Shown: positions 37,223 to 46,895 of the stretch, piece by piece
How the letters are laid out: each line of letters starts with the position of its first letter
Position numbering within the stretch: position 1 is the first letter of the stretch
Notes under the pieces: generated by a model
Seen by the model: the letters and a program-made list of their open reading frames with translations, nothing else
Told to the model about the DNA's origin: nothing
Databases searched by the model: none
Position numbers and translations under genes: made by a program
Origin: Agromyces albus
Lineage (GTDB): Bacteria > Actinomycetota > Actinomycetes > Actinomycetales > Microbacteriaceae
Direction of reading: 5' to 3'
DNA: 64,000 nucleotides
Assembly: GCF_004134825.1 (NCBI RefSeq)
Contig: NZ_SDPN01000011.1
Span: forward strand, 48,447 to 112,446

Positions 37223-38845
37223 TCAGCGGCGGCGCACCCGAGCAAACATCGGCGCAGCGAAGCCACGGAACTCGGGCGAACGGAGCAACCAGAGGCCGGC
37301 GAAGTACAACAGGGTCATGACCGTTCCGATGATCGCCATGGAGACGATCGCACTGAACTTGCTCGAGAGCGCGAAGCCCGCGGAGTGCGTGCCGCCGAGC
37401 GCCACGAGCAACAGCACGCCGGCGACCACGGGAATGACGAGTGCGATCAGGGACCTCGCGAAGGTGATCACGATGCGACGACCGTCGAGCGGCCCGATGC
37501 GCCTGCGCAACAGCACGACGGCGACGGCGAGCTGCACGGAGCCGGCGAGCGTCGTGACGAGCGCGATGCCGAATGCCACCCAGGAGCTCGGAAGCGCGAT
37601 GCAGATGAGGGCGCCGACGATGAAGAGGATGACCTGCACGAGCGTGAACATGAACGGCGTCTTCGTGTCACCGAGCGAGTAGTACGTGCGCTGAACGATG
37701 AACAGCACGCTGAATCCGATGAGTCCGATGACGTAGGCGATGATGACGTTGCCGAACGACCAGACGAGCGGTTCGACGTCGGTGAAGACCCTCGCGAACA
37801 GGTATGCGCAGACGACGAGCACCGCAGCTGCGACGACGATGATCACCCCGACTCCGCGTACGGCGCTCGAGAGGTCGGCTCGCACCCTGTCGATGGCGCC
37901 GACCGCTGCGTGCTCGCTCATGCGAGTGAAGTAGGCGGTCGCGATCGATACGGTGATCACCGAGTGCGGCAGCATGAAGATGAGCCACGCGGTCTGCAGC
38001 GCGTACACCGAGGCCTCATCGGAGACAGATGCCGACACCCCGACCACGGATGTCTCGACGAAACCCGCGACGGTCGTGAGCAGGAGCATTCCGAAGGTCC
38101 AGCCGGCCACCCCGGCAGTCGATCGGAGTCCGACGCCGCGCCACTGGAAGTCAGGGCGGTATCGCAGGCCGGCGCGTCGCCAGAACCAGAACAGGATGAG
38201 CGCCTGGCTCGCCACACCGAGCGTCGCGCTGCCGGCGAGGAGCATGATCATGCCCACGCTCCACTCGCCGGCGGAGCGGAGACCGTCGGGGTCGGCGCCG
38301 AAGATGAGCGCGAAGGCCGCCAGACCCGCCAGCCCGACCACGTTGTTGAGCACGGGGACCCAGGTGAACGGACCGAATACACGACGGGCGTTCAGCACCT
38401 CGCCGAGGAGCGAGTACATGCCGTAGAAGAAGATCTGCGGCAGGCACCAGAATCCGAAGGCGACTGCGAGCCCGAACACGCCGGCGCTCATTCGCGAACC
38501 GATGAGCAGTGTGAGCACCGGGGTCACCAACGTGGCGATCAGCGCAGCGCCCGCGAGAATCGTGAAGCCGAGCGTTATGATCTTGTTGATGTACGCGGAT
38601 CCGCCGTCGGCATGCGCGGCGGATCGCACGATGAGCGGCACGAGCACGGCACTCAGCACGCCGCCGGCCACCACGACGTAGATCGTGTTCGGCAACTGGT
38701 TGGCTGCCGCGAATGCGTTGGCGCCGGCTCCACTCGCTCCGATGACCGCCGCGAGCAGCGCGGTCTTCACGAACCCGAGAACGCGCGAGACGATCGTGCC
38801 CGAGGCGAGCAGGGCGCTCGCGCGGCCGATGCGGTCGTCAGTCAT
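37223..38845 (-). CDS. murJ: MurJ, lipid II flippase (MVF family)
   Basis: This 540-aa protein has about fourteen membrane helices and the MurJ start RASALLASGTIVSRVLGFVKTA, with the conserved Arg residues of the cavity, and NTIYVVVAGGVLSAVLVP. It flips lipid II across the membrane for the RodA/PbpA and division machinery. Unlike mycobacterial MviN it lacks the long C-terminal pseudokinase, ending soon after the last helix. Its ATG overlaps the DUF6049 stop by 8 nt. Confidence 0.96.
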   Translation of the reverse strand: MTDDRIGRASALLASGTIVSRVLGFVKTALLAAVIGASGAGANAFAAANQLPNTIYVVVAGGVLSAVLVPLIVRSAAHADGGSAYINKIITLGFTILAGAALIATLVTPVLTLLIGSRMSAGVFGLAVAFGFWCLPQIFFYGMYSLLGEVLNARRVFGPFTWVPVLNNVVGLAGLAAFALIFGADPDGLRSAGEWSVGMIMLLAGSATLGVASQALILFWFWRRAGLRYRPDFQWRGVGLRSTAGVAGWTFGMLLLTTVAGFVETSVVGVSASVSDEASVYALQTAWLIFMLPHSVITVSIATAYFTRMSEHAAVGAIDRVRADLSSAVRGVGVIIVVAAAVLVVCAYLFARVFTDVEPLVWSFGNVIIAYVIGLIGFSVLFIVQRTYYSLGDTKTPFMFTLVQVILFIVGALICIALPSSWVAFGIALVTTLAGSVQLAVAVVLLRRRIGPLDGRRIVITFARSLIALVIPVVAGVLLLVALGGTHSAGFALSSKFSAIVSMAIIGTVMTLLYFAGLWLLRSPEFRGFAAPMFARVRRR

Positions 38846-41342
38846 TCCGCGGCTCCGAGGCAGGCGCGCCGGTCGTCACGTCAGGCTTCGACACGGTGGA
38901 GCCGGCGTCGGATGCCGCTGGCGGCATGGGAGCGTCGGAAGCGTCGTTGGACGCGTCGGCACCGGCACTGTCGGCGGCGGCATCCGACTGGGCTGCGGCG
39001 GCGCGCTGCCGCCGGCGACGACTGATGTTGCGCCAGATGCCGATGCCGAAGACGAGCACGACGACGATGCCGAGCACGGCAGCTCCGAGTCCTTCCCAAT
39101 CGGCCTGGACGTTGGCGGGGATGAGCACCGGGGTGCCGATCGGAACTCCCGTCGGCGAGCTGAGGCTGACGGCGAGCGAGACCTCGCCGCTGCCGACGCC
39201 CGCCGCGACGGGCACGCGCACCGTGCTGCGGGACTCAGCCTCGATCGTGGCTTCGACGCGGTCGCCGACGATGAGTCGACCGTTCGAAGGATCGACGTCG
39301 ACGACGATGGTGACGGGGTAGGGCAGTGCGTTCAGCACGGTCGTGGGCACACCGGTCTCGCTGGAGACGACGTTGATCGGGCTGCCCGGCACCACCGAGA
39401 CGGCGCCGAGCGTGTTGCGCTGCGCGAGCAACCAGTCGCCGACGGCACTGTGCCACGCCTCCTCTTCGTCGATCCAGGAGACGTCGAGGAGGGCGAGGAG
39501 GTCGCGGCGCGTCGGCCCGCTGAGCAGGCGCTCGTCGGTGAGCACCGTTGCGAACGCGGCGATCTCGGCTTCGGTGCGTACCATTCGATCGATATTCGAG
39601 CGGCGAGCGTCGGATTCGGGCAGGCTCGCGAGCGCTCGGTCGGCCGGCGGGGCACCAATGGCAGCGGAGAGGCTGACGGGCTGCGACCAGGCGATTGTGG
39701 CGAGTTCGTCGATCGTCGCCGACACGCGGCTCGCCTGAACGCCGGTACCGCGGTCGAACGTGGCGAGCACTGTCGTCGACTCGGTGCGCTCACCGGCGCC
39801 GAGGGCGAGCTCGGCCACGAGGCGGCCGGTCGCCGACCGCCACTCGGTGTCGGTCACCGCGACGGATGCCGCGCGCAACGGCGCAGTCAGCCGCTCGTGG
39901 GAGACCACCGCGCTCGAGCCGTTGATCGTCGAGGCCGCGTTCGCTCCCTCGCCGGCGGGCTCGACGTTGCCCGGCGCGAGGATCGTCGTCGTGAGCCCGG
40001 CCGCCTGGAGGAACTCGAGGTCACCGGCGGCGACGGTGTCGTCGGCGGGCCACGCCAGATCGGACCGCGTGTACGGCCAGTTGAGGAGGCCCTCGGTGGT
40101 CGGCACCTCGCCGGGGGGCGGCGACGGTTCGGCCGTGACATCCGTCTCCCCGTCGCCCTGGGGGTCGCCGGCATCGTCACCCTCGCCTTGTGCTTCCCCT
40201 TCATCGGCGCCTTGGTCGCCGTCGCCACCCGTGAAGTTCGCGGAGTCCAGCGCGTCGGAGAACGAGGTGGGAGTGAGGATTCCCGTGAGTCCGAGTTGGG
40301 CCTGAATGGCGAGGTCGGAGTCGGCATACGCGAGGGGGAATACTTCATTCGGCACACCGCGGAGGCGGTCGAGCCAAGCGGTGGCGGTGGCTGGGGCAGC
40401 CGTGCCGAGGGCACGGATCGAGGCGATGATGCGAGGATCGATCGCGATCGCCACCGAGCGGCCCGCCACGGCGTCGAGCTGGCGGGTCAGGAGCCCCAGG
40501 GGGCTCGTCCAGGTCTCGAGCTGTTCGGCATCGAGCAGGCCGGTGGCGTCGGCCGGCACCGTGAGCGGATAGGCGAGGGCGAGCGAGAACGGCGCACCCG
40601 TCGGCGCGTTCGTGTTCGCGAAGACGTCGGCACCGGCGGCGACGACCACGCCGTCGACGAGGAGCTCAGCGCCGAGTCCGATGATCGGCGACTCGGTGAC
40701 ACCGTCGAGCGAGTTGGGCGGAAGCGTGAAGGCGACGGACGTGACGGATCCGGCCGAGAGCGCGCGTGCCTCGGCATCGCCGAGCACCACTTCCGCAGCG
40801 TCGGATGCGTCGGAGGAGCCGGCCTCGTCGCCGGCCGTGGCTGCCACCCACGCGTCGAGCTCGGCGACCTCGTCGATCGCCTCTGCCGACCGCGTGAGCC
40901 GCACGGTGGCCGCGGCAAGCGACTCCGCCGTGGCGTTCTCGATCTCGACCGAGACCGTGACCGGTGCTCCGGGCGTGAGTGTGGTGCCGATCGTTGGGGC
41001 GACGTGCACGGCGATGCCGCCTTCGTCGGCGGGCGCGGCTTGGCCAGCGCGCTCCCGAGGCGCAGCGGCGGTGCCTTCACTCGACGACGCTGAGCTGTTG
41101 AGCGAGACGCCGGAGTCGTGAATGGTGACGAACGGGAACTCGGGCTCGAGGACGGCCCCCGCATTCGCGGAAAGGGGTGCAGCGACGACGGCGACGGCTG
41201 CCGCGGCGGCCAGCCCGATGAGGGCGGCCCGACGCCGTCGAGGGCGGGGCGACTTGCCCCTCGGGGCGCCGGGCTCCGCGGCATCCGTGGCCCGCTGCGG
41301 TCGGCGGTGGTGTCGACGCGCAGGGTTCGACTCGGCCACCAT
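38838..41342 (-). CDS. DUF6049 secreted/membrane-anchored protein
   Basis: ATG 41342 gives 834 aa; the frame is open 29 codons upstream but that part is not protein-like. An Arg-rich N terminus leads into a signal helix (AALIGLAAAAAVAVVAAPLSA), then a long extracellular region and a C-terminal membrane helix (LGAAVLGIVVVLVFGIGIW) with a basic and Ala/Asp/Ser-rich cytoplasmic tail. A Glu/Asp/Gly-rich loop lies near the middle. This family always accompanies murJ and cca in Actinobacteria, suggesting a cell-envelope role; the function is unknown. Confidence 0.9.
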   Translation of the reverse strand: MVAESNPARRHHRRPQRATDAAEPGAPRGKSPRPRRRRAALIGLAAAAAVAVVAAPLSANAGAVLEPEFPFVTIHDSGVSLNSSASSSEGTAAAPRERAGQAAPADEGGIAVHVAPTIGTTLTPGAPVTVSVEIENATAESLAAATVRLTRSAEAIDEVAELDAWVAATAGDEAGSSDASDAAEVVLGDAEARALSAGSVTSVAFTLPPNSLDGVTESPIIGLGAELLVDGVVVAAGADVFANTNAPTGAPFSLALAYPLTVPADATGLLDAEQLETWTSPLGLLTRQLDAVAGRSVAIAIDPRIIASIRALGTAAPATATAWLDRLRGVPNEVFPLAYADSDLAIQAQLGLTGILTPTSFSDALDSANFTGGDGDQGADEGEAQGEGDDAGDPQGDGETDVTAEPSPPPGEVPTTEGLLNWPYTRSDLAWPADDTVAAGDLEFLQAAGLTTTILAPGNVEPAGEGANAASTINGSSAVVSHERLTAPLRAASVAVTDTEWRSATGRLVAELALGAGERTESTTVLATFDRGTGVQASRVSATIDELATIAWSQPVSLSAAIGAPPADRALASLPESDARRSNIDRMVRTEAEIAAFATVLTDERLLSGPTRRDLLALLDVSWIDEEEAWHSAVGDWLLAQRNTLGAVSVVPGSPINVVSSETGVPTTVLNALPYPVTIVVDVDPSNGRLIVGDRVEATIEAESRSTVRVPVAAGVGSGEVSLAVSLSSPTGVPIGTPVLIPANVQADWEGLGAAVLGIVVVLVFGIGIWRNISRRRRQRAAAAQSDAAADSAGADASNDASDAPMPPAASDAGSTVSKPDVTTGAPASEPRND

Positions 41343-41529
41343 GCAGGCGATTCTATTGCGTGCCACTGAGCCGCCCGCTCGACGTCCACAGGCCATCCAC
41401 AGGCAGGCGCCACCCGCTGCCACCGACACGGAAGGAGCAGCTCGCCGGCCGTACGACCCTCGTCGGCGCCGGCCCGGCGCGAGGTCACCGTCACGAGGCG
41501 GACCTCACGCCCCGCTTAACATAGGGAGC

Positions 41530-42966
41530 ATGCAGACTGTCGCTGCGGCACTCGATCGGCTCGGCGAGCTGGCTGCTTCGCCGACCGTCGCCCGACTCGC
41601 CGCGGCGTTCGAAGCCGGCGGTCACGAGCTCGCCCTCGTCGGCGGCCCGGTGCGCGACGCATTCCTCGGACGGCCGGTGAGCGACCTCGACTTCACGACC
41701 GACGCGACGCCCGACGAGATCCTCGCCATCGTGAAGCCCATTGCCGAAGCCCATTGGGACATCGGACGCGCGTTCGGCACGATCGGCGCGAAGATCGCCG
41801 GCGAGACCGTCGAGATCACGACCTACCGCGCCGACTCGTACGACGGTGCCTCCCGCAAGCCCGAGGTCGTCTTCGGCTCGAGCCTCGAGGGCGACCTCAC
41901 CCGTCGCGACTTCACCGTCAACGCGCTCGCCCTGCGACTGCCGCAATTGACCCTCGTCGATCCCTCGGGCGGCGTCGAAGACCTCGTGGCGGGCGTCCTG
42001 CGCACGCCCGCCACCCCCGAGCAGTCGTTCGGCGATGATCCGCTCCGGATGCTGCGCGCCGCCCGGTTCTCGTCGCAGCTCGGGTTCACCCTCGATGACG
42101 ACACCCGCGCGGCCATGTCGACCCTCGCCGGTGCGATCGAGCGCATCTCGGCGGAGCGGGTTCGCGATGAGTTGTCGAAGCTGCTGCTCACGGGGTCGCC
42201 ACGCGGCGGCATCCGTCTGCTGGTGGAATCGGGCCTCGCCGAGCGGGTGCTGCCCGAACTGCCGGCGCTCAGCCTCGAGATCGACGAACACCACCATCAC
42301 AAAGACGTCTACGAGCACAGCCTCACGGTGCTCGACCAGGCGATCGACTACGAGGTCTCACGCGGCAACCTCGACTCCCCCGACCTCATCGTTCGCCTGG
42401 CGGCACTCCTGCACGACATCGGCAAGCCGGCCACCCGGCGGCTCGAGCCGGGCGGCGTGGTCTCGTTCCACCACCACGATGTCGTCGGCGCGAAGCTCGC
42501 ACGCAAGCGCCTTCGCGACCTGCGCTTCGACAACGACACGATCGCCGCGGTCTCACGGCTCATCGAGCTGCACCTGCGGTTCTTCGGGTACGCGGATGCC
42601 GCGTGGAGCGACTCCGCCGTGCGCCGCTACGTTCGCGACGCCGGCGAGCAGCTCGAACGCCTGCACATCCTGACGAGGGCCGACGTCACGACCCGCAACC
42701 GGCGCAAGGCCGATCGGCTCGGATTCGCGTACGACGACCTCGAGGCGCGCATCGCCGTGCTCGCCGAAGAGGAGGAGCTCGCCGCGGTGCGCCCCGAGCT
42801 CGACGGCCAGCAGATCATGGCGTTGCTCGACGTGCCGCCCGGCCCTGTCGTGGGCGAGGCATACCGGTTCCTGCTCGAGTTGCGGCTCGACGAGGGCCCG
42901 ATCGGTGCGGATGCCGCGGCCGAGCGCCTGCGCGCCTGGTGGGCGGCTCGCGGCCCCGCCGCCTGA
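41530..42966 (+). CDS. cca: CCA tRNA nucleotidyltransferase
   Basis: ATG 41530 gives 478 aa; the long open frame upstream is antisense to DUF6049 and discarded. The nucleotidyltransferase head has LVGGPVRDAFLGRPVSDLDF with Asp52 and Asp54, then DLTRRDFTVNALA and a basic RNA-binding helix. An HD domain (AALLHDIGKP) lies in the second half. It adds CCA to tRNA 3-prime ends, needed here because the two tRNAs in this window do not encode CCA. It is divergent from DUF6049. Confidence 0.95.
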   Translation: MQTVAAALDRLGELAASPTVARLAAAFEAGGHELALVGGPVRDAFLGRPVSDLDFTTDATPDEILAIVKPIAEAHWDIGRAFGTIGAKIAGETVEITTYRADSYDGASRKPEVVFGSSLEGDLTRRDFTVNALALRLPQLTLVDPSGGVEDLVAGVLRTPATPEQSFGDDPLRMLRAARFSSQLGFTLDDDTRAAMSTLAGAIERISAERVRDELSKLLLTGSPRGGIRLLVESGLAERVLPELPALSLEIDEHHHHKDVYEHSLTVLDQAIDYEVSRGNLDSPDLIVRLAALLHDIGKPATRRLEPGGVVSFHHHDVVGAKLARKRLRDLRFDNDTIAAVSRLIELHLRFFGYADAAWSDSAVRRYVRDAGEQLERLHILTRADVTTRNRRKADRLGFAYDDLEARIAVLAEEEELAAVRPELDGQQIMALLDVPPGPVVGEAYRFLLELRLDEGPIGADAAAERLRAWWAARGPAA

Positions 42967-43134
42967 CTTCGACGCGAGGGAAGCTCAGGGCCGAATGGCA
43001 TGCTGGGGCGGCATCCGCTACGATAGGCAGGTTGCCCGTGCGCCGCAGTTGCGGCCTCCTCGGGTCGACGTATGCACAACCCTCCTGCTGCAGAGAGTCT
43101 GTAGCCGTTTTAGTCCGAAGGAGGTGGGTTAGTC

Positions 43135-43548
43135 ATGCACCAGTACGAGCTGATGGTAATCCTCGATCCCGAGATCGATGAGCGCACCGTTGCTCCCAGC
43201 CTTGACAAGTTCCTCAACGTCATCAGAAATGATGGCGGCACCGTCGACAAGGTCGACATCTGGGGACGCCGTCGTCTGGCTTACGAGATCAACAAGAAGG
43301 CCGAGGGCATCTACGCCGTCGTCGACTTCACTGCTGAGTCAAAGACCACCAACGAGCTCGACCGCCAGCTGAACCTCAGCGAGGCTGTCATGCGCACCAA
43401 GGTGCTCCGCGCCGAAGAGGCCATCGCCCAGGTCGCCGCTCACGCCAAGGCGCAGGAGGAGAAGGCCGCGAAGAAGGCCGCCGCTTCCGCCAAGGCCGGT
43501 GCGAAGGCTGCAGCTGCGGCCAAGGCCCCCGCCCAGAAGGACGCCTAG
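43135..43548 (+). CDS. rpsF: Ribosomal protein bS6
   Basis: This 137-aa protein begins [20 protein letters not shown] and has the conserved [13 protein letters not shown] region, followed by an Ala/Lys-rich tail of about 40 residues longer than in E. coli. A strong GGAGGTGGG ribosome site precedes the ATG. The leader from about 43030 (after a TACGAT -10-like hexamer at 43018) is 105 nt and could carry the S6:S18 autoregulatory structure known for rpsF leaders; this was not proved. First gene of rpsF-ssb-rpsR-rplI. Confidence 0.97.
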   Translation: MHQYELMVILDPEIDERTVAPSLDKFLNVIRNDGGTVDKVDIWGRRRLAYEINKKAEGIYAVVDFTAESKTTNELDRQLNLSEAVMRTKVLRAEEAIAQVAAHAKAQEEKAAKKAAASAKAGAKAAAAAKAPAQKDA

Positions 43549-43553
43549 TCCCC

Positions 43554-44084
43554 ATGGCCGGCGAGACCATCATCACCGTGGTGGGCAACCTCACTGCAGA
43601 TCCCGAGCTGCGTTACACGCAGAACGGACTGGCGGTTGCCAACTTCACCATCGCATCCACTCCCCGTACGTTCGACCGTCAGGCGAACGAGTGGAAAGAC
43701 GGTGAGGCGTTGTTCCTGCGCGCGAGCGTCTGGCGTGAATTCGCCGAGCACGTGGCCGGTTCACTCACCAAGGGATCCCGGGTCATCGCTTCCGGGCGTC
43801 TCAAGCAGCGTTCCTACGAGACGAAGGAAGGCGAGAAGCGCACCACCATGGAACTCGAGGTCGACGAGATCGGCCCGAGCCTGCGCTACGCCACCGCGTC
43901 CGTGACGCGCGCTGCATCGTCCAACCGCGGCGGCGCTGCCGGCTCCTTCGGGGGCGGCGGCGGCACCGACGAGCCGTGGGCGCCGAGCGCTCCCGCAACG
44001 CAGTCGGGCGCTTCCGCAGGCGGTGCCGGCGGCGATGTCTGGAACACTCCGGGCACGAGCTTCGGCGACGAGACCCCCTTCTAG
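43554..44084 (+). CDS. ssb: Single-stranded DNA-binding protein
   Basis: This 176-aa protein starts [20 protein letters not shown] and carries the OB fold to about residue 110, then a Gly/Ala/Ser-rich linker and the acidic tip FGDETPF that recruits partner proteins. It coats single-stranded DNA at forks. It is 5 nt after rpsF and 69 nt before rpsR, the conserved small-subunit operon. The tip ends DETPF rather than DDIPF, common in Actinobacteria. Confidence 0.97.
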   Translation: MAGETIITVVGNLTADPELRYTQNGLAVANFTIASTPRTFDRQANEWKDGEALFLRASVWREFAEHVAGSLTKGSRVIASGRLKQRSYETKEGEKRTTMELEVDEIGPSLRYATASVTRAASSNRGGAAGSFGGGGGTDEPWAPSAPATQSGASAGGAGGDVWNTPGTSFGDETPF

Positions 44085-44153
44085 TACTCAGCGGTATCGA
44101 GACGGTCGCTGCGCGACCACCTCGACCCGCGCATCATCAAGACAGGATCAGAA

Positions 44154-44414
44154 ATGGCTGGAAAGAGCAGCGGCGATCGCCGCAAGCCGACCCGCGGGAA
44201 GGGCGCGAAGAACGCCGCCCCCGCGAAGTCGATCAGGGTCGGCGTCATCGACTACAAAGACGTCGCGACCCTTCGCAAGTTCATCTCGGAGCGTGGAAAG
44301 ATTCGCGCCCGTCGCATCACCGGTGTCTCCGTGCAGGAGCAGCGCCTCATCGCCCGCGCCGTGAAGAACGCGCGCGAGATGGCCCTCCTGCCCTACTCGG
44401 GCTCCGGCCGTTAA
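44154..44414 (+). CDS. rpsR: Ribosomal protein bS18
   Basis: This 86-aa basic protein has the bS18 core: [20 protein letters not shown] followed by [16 protein letters not shown] and [15 protein letters not shown]. It binds bS6 on the small subunit. The rpsF-ssb-rpsR-rplI order supports the call. There are no zinc-binding cysteines, so it is the zinc-independent (C-minus) type. Confidence 0.98.
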   Translation: MAGKSSGDRRKPTRGKGAKNAAPAKSIRVGVIDYKDVATLRKFISERGKIRARRITGVSVQEQRLIARAVKNAREMALLPYSGSGR

Positions 44415-44425
44415 GGAGCACGACA

Positions 44426-44878
44426 ATGGCTAAGGTAATTCTGACGCACGAGGTCACTGGCCTCGGCACGGCCGGCGACGTTGTCGAGGTCAAGAGCGGT
44501 TACGCTCGCAACTTCCTCGTCCCCCAGGGCTTCGCAGTGGCGTGGTCGCGCGGTGGCGAGAAGCAGATCGAGCAGATCAAGGCAGCCCGCGCTGCACGTG
44601 AGCTGCACTCGCTCGAAGACGCGCAGGCCCTCAAGGCCAAGCTCGAGTCGAGCAAGGTCAAGCTGTCCGTGAAGGCGGGCCTCGGCGGCCGTCTCTTCGG
44701 TTCGGTGAAGACGGCGGATGTCGCGGCTGCTGTCGCCGACGCCGGCCTCGGCGAGCTCGACAAGCGCAAGATCGAGATCCCGACCCCCATCAAGGCGACG
44801 GGCGACCACGAGGCGACCGTTCGCCTTCGTGACGAGGTCTCCGCGACGATCACCCTCCAGGTGGTCGCGGCGAAGTAA
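44426..44878 (+). CDS. rplI: Ribosomal protein bL9
   Basis: ATG 44426, preceded by AAGGAGCACG, gives 150 aa starting [20 protein letters not shown], then [13 protein letters not shown], the bL9 signature. A long connecting helix (about 42-78) joins two RNA-binding lobes. It sits at the base of the L1 stalk. It is the last gene of the operon, followed by a strong terminator. Confidence 0.98.
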   Translation: MAKVILTHEVTGLGTAGDVVEVKSGYARNFLVPQGFAVAWSRGGEKQIEQIKAARAARELHSLEDAQALKAKLESSKVKLSVKAGLGGRLFGSVKTADVAAAVADAGLGELDKRKIEIPTPIKATGDHEATVRLRDEVSATITLQVVAAK

Positions 44879-44897
44879 CTCGCGCGCACGAACACGG

Positions 44898-44927
44898 CGG
44901 CGGTCCGGGCTTCGGCTCGGGCCGCCG
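44898..44927 (+). terminator. Terminator after rplI
   Basis: A 13-bp stem with two G-T pairs (arms 44898-44910 and 44915-44927) closed by a TTCG tetraloop; CTTCGTCGTTT follows. It lies 19 nt after the rplI stop. Confidence 0.85.
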
Positions 44928-45120
44928 CTTCGTCGTTTGCGGGCCGGGGCCTGGGTCTGCCGGCCGGCGTCGTCTGCGGGCGCAATCAGCGTACTTCGCG
45001 GCCCCCATGCCGGCGAAGTCTGCGAGTGTCGTGGGCGGTGCTCGACCGCGTTTCTGTCCGCTTCTGGCCTACACCCGCTGGCGGTGCGAGCGCAAGTCCG
45101 CCTTCGCGTTTCCCACGATG

Positions 45121-45309
45121 TTGTACACAGGTGGGGGACACATAGGGGTGGACTTCTGAAGAACTTTTCGTTCACAGGTGTGGAAACACAAAACACCTGA
45201 TCTATTCAGAATTCAACCCGTGTAATTCGCCAGAATTCCACAGTTTTCCACAGGCTGAGTGCACACCTTCTTCGGCGTTTCGCCCAGTTTGTCCCCAGAG
45301 TTATCCACA
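45121..45309. promoter_or_regulatory. DnaA-box-like cluster upstream of dnaB
   Basis: Within 189 bp lie TTGTACACA (45121), TGTGGAAAC (45179), AATTCCACA (45234), TTTTCCACA (45244), TTGTCCCCA (45289) and a perfect TTATCCACA (45301). The stretch is clearly more AT-rich than its surroundings (45150-45255). The dnaB start is 161 bp further on. This density is comparable to oriC at 22.6 kb. The preceding segment 44930-45120 holds nothing recognisable. Confidence 0.7.
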
Positions 45310-45469
45310 GGCTGGCTTGTGGTGTTGGCAGCGCTTCCATATCGTGAAGCAGCGTCCTTCGATCAGCGGGTTCCCACCCGGTCGGCCACTCATGTCAGAG
45401 GGTCAGACCACACTGGAGTTGCGGGCGCGGGTTACTCGCCCGGCGGAGTCGAAATCGGAGGTCATCGAG

Positions 45470-46843
45470 TTGTCGATCGCGCACATCGGGCTCGCCGAAC
45501 CACACGACGGTGAACCCCGTAGAGGCGGTGAACGCACTCCCCCGCACGACCTCCTGGCCGAGCAGAGCGCGCTCGGTGGCATGATGCTCTCGAAAGACGC
45601 CGTCGCCGATGTCGTCGAGACGCTCCGCGGCGTCGACTTCTACGTGCCGAAGCACGAGCTCGTCTTCAACGCGATCCTCTCGCTCTACTCGCACGGCGAG
45701 CCCACCGACGTCATCGCCGTCACCGACGAGCTCACGAAGACCGGCGAGCTGCAGCGCGCCGGCGGCGTTGAATACCTGCACACGCTCACGGGAATCGTGC
45801 CCACGGCGGCGAACGCCGGATATTACGCCTCGATCGTCGCCGAGCGCGCCCTGCTGCGCCGCCTCGTCGAGGCGGGCACTCGCATCGTACAGATGGGCTA
45901 CGCGGGCGAGGGCGAGGTCGTCGAGCTCGTCAACAACGCCCAGGCCGAGATCTATTCGGTCACGGGCTCGGTCGAGAGCGAAGACTACGTTCCGCTCACC
46001 GACGCCGTGACGGCCGCGATCGATGAGATCGAGGCTGCCAAGCACACCGACGGCAAGTTCACCGGGGTGCCCACGGGCTTCGCCGATCTCGACGACCTCA
46101 CCAACGGCTTCCACCCCGGCCAGATGATCATCGTCGCCGCGCGCCCGGCGCTCGGCAAGTCGACGCTCGCTCTCGACTTCGCCCGCGCCGCCGCGATCGG
46201 CAACGACCAGCCCACGATCTTCTTCTCCCTCGAGATGGGGCGCAGCGAGATCGCCATGCGCCTGCTCGCCGCCGAGGCATCCGTTCCCCTGCAGAGCATG
46301 CGGAAGGGCACCGTCGACTCCCGCGACTGGACCACGATCGCCTCGACGCGCGGGCGCATCAACGATGCCCCGCTCTACATCGACGACTCGCCGAACATGA
46401 CGCTCGTCGAGATCCGTGCGAAGTGCCGTCGCCTCAAACAGCGGGTCGGCCTGAAGATGGTCGTCATCGACTACCTCCAGCTCATGACGAGCGGCAAGCG
46501 AGTCGAGAGCCGCCAGCAGGAGGTCTCCGAGTTCTCGCGTGCGCTGAAGCTGCTCGCCAAGGAGCTGCAGGTTCCGGTCATCGCGCTCTCGCAGCTGAAC
46601 CGTGGCCCAGAGCAGCGCGCCGACAAGCTGCCCGCGCTCTCCGACCTGCGTGAATCGGGCTCGATCGAGCAAGACGCCGACATGGTGATCCTGCTGCACC
46701 GCGAGAGCGCCTATGAACGCGACAACCCCCGCGCCGGCGAGGCCGATCTCATCGTGGCCAAGCACAGGAACGGCCCCACGCGCACGATCACGGTCGCGTT
46801 CCACGGGCACTTCTCGCGCTTCGCCGACATGGTGCAGGTCTGA
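45470..46843 (+). CDS. dnaB: Replicative DNA helicase DnaB
   Basis: The TTG at 45470 follows GGAGGT (8-nt spacing) and yields 457 aa starting MSIAHIGLAEPHDG, as in related Actinobacteria; longer in-frame starts (ATG 45317 or 45392) fall in the box cluster or add an unlikely segment. The N-terminal domain (HDLLAEQSALGGMML) precedes the RecA-like motor with Walker A ARPALGKST and the FFSLEMGRSE, VVIDYLQLM and LSQLNRGPEQR motifs. No intein is present. It unwinds DNA at the fork and would be loaded by DciA. Confidence 0.96.
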   Translation: MSIAHIGLAEPHDGEPRRGGERTPPHDLLAEQSALGGMMLSKDAVADVVETLRGVDFYVPKHELVFNAILSLYSHGEPTDVIAVTDELTKTGELQRAGGVEYLHTLTGIVPTAANAGYYASIVAERALLRRLVEAGTRIVQMGYAGEGEVVELVNNAQAEIYSVTGSVESEDYVPLTDAVTAAIDEIEAAKHTDGKFTGVPTGFADLDDLTNGFHPGQMIIVAARPALGKSTLALDFARAAAIGNDQPTIFFSLEMGRSEIAMRLLAAEASVPLQSMRKGTVDSRDWTTIASTRGRINDAPLYIDDSPNMTLVEIRAKCRRLKQRVGLKMVVIDYLQLMTSGKRVESRQQEVSEFSRALKLLAKELQVPVIALSQLNRGPEQRADKLPALSDLRESGSIEQDADMVILLHRESAYERDNPRAGEADLIVAKHRNGPTRTITVAFHGHFSRFADMVQV

Positions 46844-46895
46844 GCCCTCAGCCTGCCGGCCCCGTCGCCGCGTACAGAAAGGGTATGGTCCCACC

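Noticed and set aside
37385..39025. 546-codon plus-strand frame under murJ
   Set aside because: Antisense of MurJ; hydrophobic codons read backward give the Asp/Glu/His/Arg-rich text.
41388..41406. CCATCCACAGG-type sequences as DnaA boxes upstream of cca
   Set aside because: Only partial matches without clustering, and in a short divergent promoter region; below the standard used for the other sites.
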